Below are positions 54,450 through 61,775 of a stretch of 64,000 nucleotides of DNA, piece after piece. The DNA lies in the NCBI GenBank assembly GCA_016786665.1, contig JAEUVZ010000021.1, forward strand, positions 1-64,000, in the 5' to 3' direction. Position 1 is the stretch's first letter. Each line of letters opens with the position of its first letter. A program made the translations under genes and the position numbers. The stretch comes from Flavipsychrobacter sp. GTDB taxonomy: Bacteria; Bacteroidota; Bacteroidia; Chitinophagales; Chitinophagaceae. Below the pieces are notes generated by a model, which saw nothing but the letters and a program-made list of their open reading frames with translations, did no database searches and was not told the DNA's origin.

Positions 54450-55091
54450 ATGAGCGAAGCGACACAACGACTAAAGGAAATACTGGAAATAATAGTTCCC
54501 TCCGCCGAACTGCACGGCAAATGGCTCAACAGCCTCTCTATGATGGAAAATACCGGGGCCCGGAAAATATCGCGCTACGAAGACCCCGTATATACCGACA
54601 TAATTGTACTGAAACATGCCGCCGAAGAAGCCCGCCATGCCTACTACCTGAAAAAACAAATCGGCAAGCTGGAAGGTATTTCCTGCCCCGACTACAGCTT
54701 TCCATATTTGCTGGGCGCGGTAAGCAGCTACCAATACCTGCACCGCCTGGACGCAGCCGCCTGCCGCTACCTGAAAGAAGAACTGGGCCTCCGCGGGCGC
54801 GATGTGTTTCACGGGGCATACCTGCTGGTTACCTATGCGATAGAAGTGCGTGCCGACAGCCTCTACGGCGTATACCAGGAAGTACTGACCGCACACAACC
54901 AGCGGGTAAACGTAAAATCGATTATACTGGAAGAAGAAGGCCACCTGGAAGAAATGACCAAAATGCTCTTGGGCTTCCGCCCCGACTGGCAGGTACTTGC
55001 CGACAGGATGTGCGCGGTAGAAACAACGCTCTTCAACGAGTGGATAGAAGCCGTGGGGAAAGAAGTGAACAGATACTCACTTATTTCCTAA
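54450..55091 (+). CDS. Ferritin-like diiron protein in the biotin operon
   Basis: 213 residues, nearly all helix. It shows the full ligand pattern of ferritin-like diiron proteins: a helix-1 glutamate (Glu33 or Glu44), Glu60-xx-His63 in AAEEARHAYY, Glu132 in YAIEVRAD, and Glu162-xx-His165 in LEEEGHLEEM. No N-terminal signal. I do not recognise the specific family (it is neither ferritin proper nor rubrerythrin, and lacks their extra domains). It starts 1 base after bioA and ends 9 bases before acs. No bioC/bioH, bioW, bioZ or bioI is nearby. A function in making or modifying the pimelate part of biotin, or in oxygen/iron handling for BioB, is inference only. Confidence 0.75.
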   Translation: MSEATQRLKEILEIIVPSAELHGKWLNSLSMMENTGARKISRYEDPVYTDIIVLKHAAEEARHAYYLKKQIGKLEGISCPDYSFPYLLGAVSSYQYLHRLDAAACRYLKEELGLRGRDVFHGAYLLVTYAIEVRADSLYGVYQEVLTAHNQRVNVKSIILEEEGHLEEMTKMLLGFRPDWQVLADRMCAVETTLFNEWIEAVGKEVNRYSLIS

Positions 55092-55100
55092 CTTTAAATC

Positions 55101-57014
55101 ATGGCATACTCATTCCAGGTAACGACGTACGACGAATACAAAGAAGCATATAAGAAGAGCATTGAACACCCGGAACAATTCTGGGAAGAGATAGCAGCCA
55201 CTTTTACCTGGAAGAAGAAATGGAACAAGGTACTGGAATGGAACTTTGCCGAGCCTGACGTACAATGGTTTGCCGGTGGCAAGCTGAACATTACCGAGAA
55301 CTGTATAGACAGGCACCTGCCCGGCCGGGGAGATAGCCCGGCCATCATCTGGGAACCCAACAATCCCGGGGAAGCTTCCCGCATCATCACCTACAACGAA
55401 CTGCACCGGCAGGTATGCCTCTTTGCGCAGGTATTGAAGAACAACGGCGTGAGCAAAGGCGACCGCGTATGCATCTATATGGGCATGATACCGGAGCTGG
55501 CCATTGCTATGCTGGCCTGTGCGCGCATAGGGGCTATACACTCCGTGATATTTGGCGGTTTCAGCGCTCAGAGCATCTCCGACCGTCTGCAGGATGCAAA
55601 TGCCGAATACATTGTTACCTGCGACGGCGCCTTCCGCGGAGCTAAAGACATTCCCCTGAAGAACATAATAGACGACGCACTGGTAAGCTGCCCGTTTGTA
55701 AAAAGGGTGATCGTATGCGAGCGCACCGATACCCCGGTGAGCATGATAAAAGGCCGCGATGTATGGTGGCAGGACGAAATACTGAAAGTACAACAGCAAG
55801 GCAGCCCCGACGTGCCCGCCGAAGAAATGGACAGCGAAGACCCTCTCTTTATATTATATACTTCCGGCTCTACGGGAAAGCCCAAAGGCGTGGTCCACTC
55901 CATTGCCGGCTATATGATACACACCACCTATTCTTTCGTGAACGTATTCCAGTACCAGCCCGGCGATGTGCATTTCTGCACCGCGGACGTAGGATGGATA
56001 ACGGGCCACAGCTACATACTGTACGGGGTGCTGTGCGCAGGGGGCACATCGCTGATGTTTGAAGGGATACCCACCTGGCCCGATGCGGGGCGCTTTTGGG
56101 AGATAGTGCAAAAGCACCAGGTAAATGTGCTGTACACCGCCCCCACTGCCATACGCAGCCTGATGTCGTTCGGCACCGCCCCGCTGGAAGGCAAAGACCT
56201 CAGCAGCCTGAAGGTACTGGGCTCCGTGGGTGAGCCCATCAACGAGGAGGCCTGGCATTGGTACAACGAACACATAGGCAACAAACGCTGCCCGATAGTA
56301 GACACCTGGTGGCAAACAGAGACGGGAGGCATACTTATATCCACGCTGGCGGGAGTTACCCCCATGAAGCCCTCCTTTGCCACGCTGCCGCTGCCGGGCG
56401 TGCAGCCGGTGCTGGTAGATGAGAACGGGAAGGAACTGGAAGGCAACGATATAAGCGGCAACCTCTGTATCCGGTTCCCATGGCCCTCGGTGATACGCAC
56501 CACCTATGGCGACCATGAACGCTGCCGTACCGCCTACTTTGCCACCTACCCCAACCTGTACTTTACCGGCGATGGCGCCTATCGCGATGAGCAGGGACTC
56601 TACCGCATTACCGGCCGGGTAGACGACGTGCTGAATGTAAGCGGGCACCGCATAGGCACCGCAGAGGTGGAAAATGCCATCAACAGCCACACCGGCGTGC
56701 TGGAAAGCGCCATAGTAGGCTTTCCGCACGACCTGAAAGGCCAGGGCATATACGCCTACGTGATACTGGATGAACCCAAACACGACGCGGAACAGACCCG
56801 AAAAGACATTTTGCAGACAGTAACCCGCATCATCGGCGCTATAGCCAAACCCGACAAGATACAGTTTGTAACAGGCCTGCCGAAGACGCGCAGCGGCAAG
56901 ATCATGCGCCGCATCCTGCGGAAAATTGCCGAAGGTGAACTGGAGCAACTCGGCGATACCTCTACCCTGCTGGACCCCGCCATAGTAGATGAGATAAAAG
57001 AAGGCAGACTTTAA
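55101..57014 (+). CDS. acs: Acetyl-CoA synthetase
   Basis: 637 residues, full length ANL-superfamily ligase making acetyl-CoA from acetate, ATP and CoA through acetyl-AMP. Motifs: YTSGSTGKPKGVVHS (adenylate loop), WWQTETGG, and the C-terminal catalytic lysine Lys600 in TRSGKIMRR, the usual target of regulatory acetylation. Starts 9 bases after the diiron gene, so it is probably in the same transcript, although its own upstream region is too short to judge. Confidence 0.95.
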   Translation: MAYSFQVTTYDEYKEAYKKSIEHPEQFWEEIAATFTWKKKWNKVLEWNFAEPDVQWFAGGKLNITENCIDRHLPGRGDSPAIIWEPNNPGEASRIITYNELHRQVCLFAQVLKNNGVSKGDRVCIYMGMIPELAIAMLACARIGAIHSVIFGGFSAQSISDRLQDANAEYIVTCDGAFRGAKDIPLKNIIDDALVSCPFVKRVIVCERTDTPVSMIKGRDVWWQDEILKVQQQGSPDVPAEEMDSEDPLFILYTSGSTGKPKGVVHSIAGYMIHTTYSFVNVFQYQPGDVHFCTADVGWITGHSYILYGVLCAGGTSLMFEGIPTWPDAGRFWEIVQKHQVNVLYTAPTAIRSLMSFGTAPLEGKDLSSLKVLGSVGEPINEEAWHWYNEHIGNKRCPIVDTWWQTETGGILISTLAGVTPMKPSFATLPLPGVQPVLVDENGKELEGNDISGNLCIRFPWPSVIRTTYGDHERCRTAYFATYPNLYFTGDGAYRDEQGLYRITGRVDDVLNVSGHRIGTAEVENAINSHTGVLESAIVGFPHDLKGQGIYAYVILDEPKHDAEQTRKDILQTVTRIIGAIAKPDKIQFVTGLPKTRSGKIMRRILRKIAEGELEQLGDTSTLLDPAIVDEIKEGRL

Positions 57015-57022
57015 TATATTTG
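57015..57022 (+). promoter_or_regulatory. Candidate -7 element for lysA (TATATTTG)
   Basis: Exact TAnnTTTG directly after the acs stop, 50 bases before the lysA start; the -33 element is not clear. A short CCTCC/GGAGG hairpin lies between it and the ATG. Confidence 0.45.
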
Positions 57023-57071
57023 CACCCCCTTGTAGCGCCTCCTTTTAAGGGAGGATGAGAGGGTGTCTATT

Positions 57072-58286
57072 ATGTATCAACCGGTAACAAAAGAACAGTT
57101 ATTGTCAGTGGCCAATGAATTTGGCACTCCCGTTTATGTATATCATGCTGAAAAGATAGCGCAGCAATTCCACAAGCTGCAGGATGCGTTCAAGGGCCAC
57201 CCTACCCGGTTCTTCTACGCCTGCAAAGCGCTGACCAACATCAACATCCTCAAATATATAAAACAGTTGGGCGGCAATCTCGACTGCGTGAGCATCAACG
57301 AGGTAATGCTGGGCCTTAAAGCGGGCTTCGAGCCCCGCCAGATACTGTTTACGCCTAACTGTGTTGATTTTGCGGAAATACAACAGGCTAAAGACCTGGG
57401 CGTAAACCTGAACATCGATAACATCTCCATACTGGAGCAGTTCGGGAACAAGTTCGGGAATAGCTACCCGGTGTGCATCCGCATCAATCCGCACATAGAA
57501 GCAGGTGGCAACTACAAAATATCTACCGGGCACATCGACAGCAAGTTCGGCATTTCCATACACCAGCTCCGTCATATAGAGCGTATTGTGAAGACCACCG
57601 GCCTCTGGGTACAAGGGCTGCACATGCATACCGGCAGCGAAATAAAAGACGTGAACGTATTCCTGCAATCGCTGGATATTATGTTTGAGCTGGCACGCCA
57701 CTTTAAGCAATTGGAGTTTATTGACCTGGGCAGCGGCTTTAAGGTACCCTATAAAGAAGGCGACCCGGAAACCGACGTGTACACCCTGGGCGACCGCCTG
57801 ACCACCGCTATGAAAGAATACGAAGAAGAATATGGCCACCAACTGGAGGTATGGTTTGAACCGGGCAAATACCTGGTGAGTGAGTGCGGTTACTTCCTGG
57901 TGAAAGCCAATGTCATCAAGCAAACCACGGCTACTGTGTTCGTAGGGGTAAACTCCGGCTTCAACCACCTGATACGCCCTATGTTTTATGATTCGTACCA
58001 CCACATCACCAATATTTCCAACCCCGCCGGGGCGGAACGCATCTATACCGTAGTAGGAAACATCTGCGAAACCGACACCTTTGCCTGGGACAGGGTATTG
58101 AATGAAGTGCGCGAGGGCGATGTTATCGTGTTCCACAACGCTGGCGCTTATGGCTTTGAAATGAGCAGCAACTTCAACTCGCGGCTGAAACCCGCCGAGG
58201 TACTGATAAAAGACGGAAAGGCCGTACTCATCCGCGAGCGTGACGAATTTGAGGACCTGCTGCGCAACCAGCTGGAAGTTCTTTAG
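57072..58286 (+). CDS. lysA: Diaminopimelate decarboxylase
   Basis: 404 residues from ATG 57072 (a GTG three codons earlier is possible). PLP enzyme converting meso-diaminopimelate to lysine. PLP lysine is Lys52 in FFYACKALTN; GLHMHTGSEI, DLGSGFKVPY, and the active-site cysteine in GNICETDTF from the other subunit are visible. Links the DAP made by dapF to protein lysine. Confidence 0.94.
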   Translation: MYQPVTKEQLLSVANEFGTPVYVYHAEKIAQQFHKLQDAFKGHPTRFFYACKALTNINILKYIKQLGGNLDCVSINEVMLGLKAGFEPRQILFTPNCVDFAEIQQAKDLGVNLNIDNISILEQFGNKFGNSYPVCIRINPHIEAGGNYKISTGHIDSKFGISIHQLRHIERIVKTTGLWVQGLHMHTGSEIKDVNVFLQSLDIMFELARHFKQLEFIDLGSGFKVPYKEGDPETDVYTLGDRLTTAMKEYEEEYGHQLEVWFEPGKYLVSECGYFLVKANVIKQTTATVFVGVNSGFNHLIRPMFYDSYHHITNISNPAGAERIYTVVGNICETDTFAWDRVLNEVREGDVIVFHNAGAYGFEMSSNFNSRLKPAEVLIKDGKAVLIRERDEFEDLLRNQLEVL

Positions 58287-58320
58287 TAATAATGGAGCAA
58301 CAGGGTTTGCCCCATTATTA
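58287..58320 (+). terminator. lysA terminator-like hairpin
   Basis: TAATAATGG (58287-58295) pairs with CCATTATTA (58312-58320), with an inner GCAA/TTGC; starts right at the lysA stop. Confidence 0.6.
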
Positions 58321-58360
58321 TAACACAGGTATATTATATTAGCAGTTCAATACAAAAGCA

Positions 58361-58942
58361 ATGAAAAGCGTAGTGGTATTTTGCGGCGCCAGCCGGGGCG
58401 ATAATATGGTGTATTACGACCACGCCTACACGCTGGGCAGAATATTGGCCGGCAGCGGCATTACCGTAGTGTTTGGCGGTGGCAAGGTAGGCCTTATGGG
58501 GGCCCTGGCCGAAGGGGCTATTCATCACGATGGCAGGGTGATAGGCGTTATACCGTCGTTCCTGCGCACGAAGGAGATAGCCAACGAGGAGGTGAGCCAA
58601 CTGGTAGAAGTAGAGACCATGCACGAGCGCAAAATGACGATGCACGGGCTCAGCCAGGGAATCATTGCGCTGCCCGGCGGATGGGGCACCATGGAAGAAC
58701 TGTTTGAAATGATGACCTGGGCGCAACTGGGCATACACCAGAAGCCCATAGGAATATTGAATGTAAATGGCTTCTACGATCCCTTCCTGGCCATGATGAA
58801 CACCATGGTTTCCGAGGGCTTCCTGAAACCGGAGCTGATGCAGATGCTGTTGGTAGACACCAAAGTGGAAGACCTTATCCGCAAGATGCAGAACTACACG
58901 CCACCTGAGGTTACCCGGTACGCCGGTAAGGAAGAAGTATAA
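58361..58942 (+). CDS. LOG-family protein (nucleotide 5'-monophosphate phosphoribohydrolase type)
   Basis: 193 residues of the LOG/YvdD lysine-decarboxylase-like Rossmann fold. Motifs GGGKVGLMG at 39-47 and the signature PGGWGTMEE at 105-113. Characterised members cleave ribose phosphate from (cytokinin) nucleoside monophosphates; plant-hormone relevance is not implied here. It has its own small leader after the lysA terminator. Confidence 0.9.
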   Translation: MKSVVVFCGASRGDNMVYYDHAYTLGRILAGSGITVVFGGGKVGLMGALAEGAIHHDGRVIGVIPSFLRTKEIANEEVSQLVEVETMHERKMTMHGLSQGIIALPGGWGTMEELFEMMTWAQLGIHQKPIGILNVNGFYDPFLAMMNTMVSEGFLKPELMQMLLVDTKVEDLIRKMQNYTPPEVTRYAGKEEV

Positions 58943-59012
58943 CCGGCGACTGACGCCGCGCCCCCTTTAGGTTTGGGCTTAAACCGCTATCTTCACCCGG
59001 TAATATTTCTAC

Positions 59013-60509
59013 ATGGCACTGAGCAGAATATGGGCGGCATTCATCATCATCGCTATCACCGTTGGGGGGTATAAGTGTTTTGTAGCCGGCGATGACGCCA
59101 TATTCACCCGCATGGTCACCGGCAAGAGCGACGATGCTTACAAAACAGTGTACTACGCCACCACCGGTTGGCCGCAAACCACCGGCGGTAATGAAGACCC
59201 CGCCGCTACCCTGGCCGCTTATGGCTATATACCTGCCGACTCGGCCCACGCGCCCGGCGTGATTATTACCGCGAACCCGGCTTCTGCCGACGCAAAGGCC
59301 TTACAGGCGGCTTACCCATCCGCGGAGGTACACACCTACGAGGCGCTGCGCCCCCGCCTGGTAAAACATATGGATGGCATTATAGAAACCTGCCTGGTGG
59401 CCGTTAACCTGTGCATCAAGCTGATTGGCATCATGGCGCTTTTTATGGGGCTGATGAGCATTGCAGAGCGGGCAGGAGGCATACAGGTGCTTTCCCGTAT
59501 CATAGGGCCCTTCTTCGGGAAACTCTTCCCGGGCGTACCCAAGGGGCACCCGGCCATGGGCCACATGATGATGAACTTTTCCGCCAACCTCCTGGGGCTT
59601 GATAATGCCGCCACCCCCTTTGGCCTGAAGGCGATGGAAAGCCTGCAGGAATTGAATACAGAAAAGCAGACCGCCTCCAACGCACAGATAATGTTCCTGT
59701 GCCTGCACGCATCCGGCCTTACCCTTATACCGGTATCTATTATCGCCGCCCGCTCCGCGCTAAACGCTACCGACCCTACCGACATATTTGTCCCCTGCAT
59801 GATCGCCACTTTTGTAGCTACCATGGCGGCTATGTTCATTGTTTCGTTCCGGCAGAAGATAAATGTATTTCAGCCGGTAATACTGGCTTGGGTAGGAGGC
59901 ATTTCAGCTATCATCGCCGCGCTGGTCTATTACCTGCATGGCTTGCAGGAGCAGGAAGTAACCCGGTTCTCAGCCTTGCTCAGCAATGGGCTTATACTCT
60001 TTATTTTCCTGGTAATAGTATTGGGGGCGCTGTACAAAAAGATCAACATTTTTGATGCCTTTGTGGAAGGCGCGAAAGGTGGCTTCGAAACAGCGGTGCG
60101 TATTATCCCTTACCTGGTAGGCATGCTGGTAGCTATCAGTATGCTGCGCACCAGCGGCACTTTTGATGTAGCCATCAATGGTATGAAGGCGCTGTTTGGC
60201 GCGCTTGGCGCCGACACCCGTTTTGTAGACGGGCTGCCCACCGCGCTCATAAAGCCCATGAGCGGAAGCGGCGCGCGTGGAATGATGATAGATACGATGA
60301 AAACTTTCGGGCCCGACTCATTTGCCGGCAGGCTGAGCTGTGTATTGCAAGGCTCCTCCGACACCACTTTCTACGTGATAGCGGTTTACTTCGGTGCGGT
60401 ATCGGTCCGTAACACCCGCTACGCCATTGGCGCTATGCTCCTGGCCGACCTGGTAGGCATTATCACCGCCATTACGCTCTGCTACATGTTCTTCGGGAAC
60501 GTACTGTAA
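59013..60509 (+). CDS. Fused SpmA/SpmB-like nucleoside-recognition membrane protein
   Basis: 498 residues containing two nucleoside-recognition (Gate) domains, the SpmA-like one (about 125-290, with GHPAMGHMMMNFSANLLGLDNAATPFGL) and the SpmB-like one (about 320-495, with PYLVGMLVAISMLRTSGT and MSGSGARGMM). In sporulating Firmicutes spmA and spmB are separate genes; in Bacteroidota, which do not form spores, the single fused protein is common and its role is unknown, likely transport. About nine membrane helices. The residues about 20-120 form an extra non-membrane insertion. Confidence 0.88.
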   Translation: MALSRIWAAFIIIAITVGGYKCFVAGDDAIFTRMVTGKSDDAYKTVYYATTGWPQTTGGNEDPAATLAAYGYIPADSAHAPGVIITANPASADAKALQAAYPSAEVHTYEALRPRLVKHMDGIIETCLVAVNLCIKLIGIMALFMGLMSIAERAGGIQVLSRIIGPFFGKLFPGVPKGHPAMGHMMMNFSANLLGLDNAATPFGLKAMESLQELNTEKQTASNAQIMFLCLHASGLTLIPVSIIAARSALNATDPTDIFVPCMIATFVATMAAMFIVSFRQKINVFQPVILAWVGGISAIIAALVYYLHGLQEQEVTRFSALLSNGLILFIFLVIVLGALYKKINIFDAFVEGAKGGFETAVRIIPYLVGMLVAISMLRTSGTFDVAINGMKALFGALGADTRFVDGLPTALIKPMSGSGARGMMIDTMKTFGPDSFAGRLSCVLQGSSDTTFYVIAVYFGAVSVRNTRYAIGAMLLADLVGIITAITLCYMFFGNVL

Positions 60510-60512
60510 CAA

Positions 60513-60540
60513 CAAAGGCTACTTTTCAGTAGCCTTGTCA
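60513..60540. terminator. Bidirectional terminator at convergent genes
   Basis: AAGGCTACT (60515-60523) / AGTAGCCTT (60528-60536), loop TTTC; overlaps the stop codon of the lipoprotein gene on the minus strand. Confidence 0.7.
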
Positions 60541-61016
60541 GTATTTATATCGGCGGCGCTGGTATCGCCGGTTACCTGAGTGGTGGTAGTATCGGCCACT
60601 ATATTGGGATTGGTATCCGGATCAACCACCACGTCCTTGTCGCCAAACATGTCATCCTTGGTCATTTGCACATACCACTGCCCTTCCTGCCGCACCAGGA
60701 ATATGGTTTGGTCTTCCTGTATAGCAGAGGTAGTATATATCACGGTGGCCTTACCCCCATCTTCCAGCACTTCTTTCACCTTCACTTTTATCTTTTTCGC
60801 TTCCGCCAGCGCCGAATCGGAAAGCACCCGCTCCTCCAGCATGGCGAACATCTTCAGCACATCAATAGTTTCTTTGGTGGAATACTGCTCCGCAGTTTCG
60901 TAGTCCAGGTGCCAAAAGGCCGTCAGCCACTTCTCGGCCACTTTTTCCGCATCTCCCGCGCCGCACGACACCAGGAACATCATAGTAAATAATATAGCAA
61001 CAATCCCTTTACGCAT
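60519..61016 (-). CDS. DUF4878-like lipoprotein
   Basis: 165 residues with lipobox FLVSC (Cys18). The mature part begins AEKVAEKWLTAFWHLDYETAEQY, the opening of the NTF2-like DUF4878/SnoaL-type fold, with VIYTT and GQWYVQM strands later. The C-terminal about 30 residues are Asp/Thr-rich and probably disordered. Role unknown. It lies 25 bases downstream of the YiiX-like gene on the same strand and overlaps a terminator. Confidence 0.75.
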   Translation of the reverse strand: MRKGIVAILFTMMFLVSCGAGDAEKVAEKWLTAFWHLDYETAEQYSTKETIDVLKMFAMLEERVLSDSALAEAKKIKVKVKEVLEDGGKATVIYTTSAIQEDQTIFLVRQEGQWYVQMTKDDMFGDKDVVVDPDTNPNIVADTTTTQVTGDTSAADINTDKATEK

Positions 61017-61041
61017 AGCTTGATATTAGCCGGTAAAGTTA

Positions 61042-61683
61042 TTACTTAAACGCTTTCTGCCAAACCGGGCTGGCCCTGCCATCCCGGTACAGGTTATCTA
61101 CCGGCACGTACACTACACCCCGCCGCCGTGCGGTAGGTATATAAGCGTTATCGTGCTTCACTATATTCATTACTTTATATACCAGTTCCGTGCAGTACAC
61201 CTGCTCATCCGTTTCCAGGTCGAAACCGGTGTCGTAGCTTACACTGCGGCGGTAGTAACGCGCTATTTCCCGGCGCATCGCCGCCTGTTCATCCGGCGTT
61301 AGCGCATAGCGCCATATACCGGCCGCCCGGCATTGCGCCGGCGAGAAGAACCGCGAAGCCGAATCGCGCCGGATACCTCCCGCCCCCTGGCCATTATCCA
61401 CACAGTGATACACCCAGGGGTAACCATTTTCTACCTGCACCAGCCCGCAATGCGAGTAAGAGGAGTCTTGCTCGTTCAGGCGGCTGATCATATAGCTGGT
61501 AATATCTCTGCCCATCCGCACCGCCAGGTCGCCACTCTGCAGCAGGGCGATGCCGGAGTCGGCGGTTCCCGCTACCGCATTTGCAGGTGTATCCATCCCG
61601 GTAGCGGGGTGGTGGGCACACCCCGCCAGCAACAGGCTGTGCAGGGCCAGCAATATAGTCCGGGCAGCGTATATAGCAGGCAT
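61042..61683 (-). CDS. YiiX-like permuted papain-fold lipoprotein
   Basis: 213 residues with lipobox LLLAGC (Cys22). The permuted NlpC/P60-type (YiiX/YebB) active site is visible: a GDLAVRMG start, His78 in SSYSHCGLV, and Cys164 with Glu166 in VYCTELVYK. Members cleave amide or thioester bonds of unknown substrates; peptide or acyl-lipid has been suggested. Likely outer-membrane anchored. Forms a two-gene unit with the DUF4878-like lipoprotein. Confidence 0.85.
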   Translation of the reverse strand: MPAIYAARTILLALHSLLLAGCAHHPATGMDTPANAVAGTADSGIALLQSGDLAVRMGRDITSYMISRLNEQDSSYSHCGLVQVENGYPWVYHCVDNGQGAGGIRRDSASRFFSPAQCRAAGIWRYALTPDEQAAMRREIARYYRRSVSYDTGFDLETDEQVYCTELVYKVMNIVKHDNAYIPTARRRGVVYVPVDNLYRDGRASPVWQKAFK

Positions 61684-61775
61684 TCCGAGGCAAATCTATA
61701 TTCTTTTAAAATAAAACGGCCCGAAGGGTATTATCGGTATTTAGGGTTAATTTTATCGTTTATTAAAACCAGGTA

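Noticed and set aside
58361-58942. Lysine decarboxylase
   Set aside because: The PGGWGTMEE motif defines the LOG family; the old 'lysine decarboxylase' label is a misnomer.
59013-60509. Evidence of sporulation
   Set aside because: SpmA/SpmB-like proteins occur in many non-spore formers; nothing else here points to spores.
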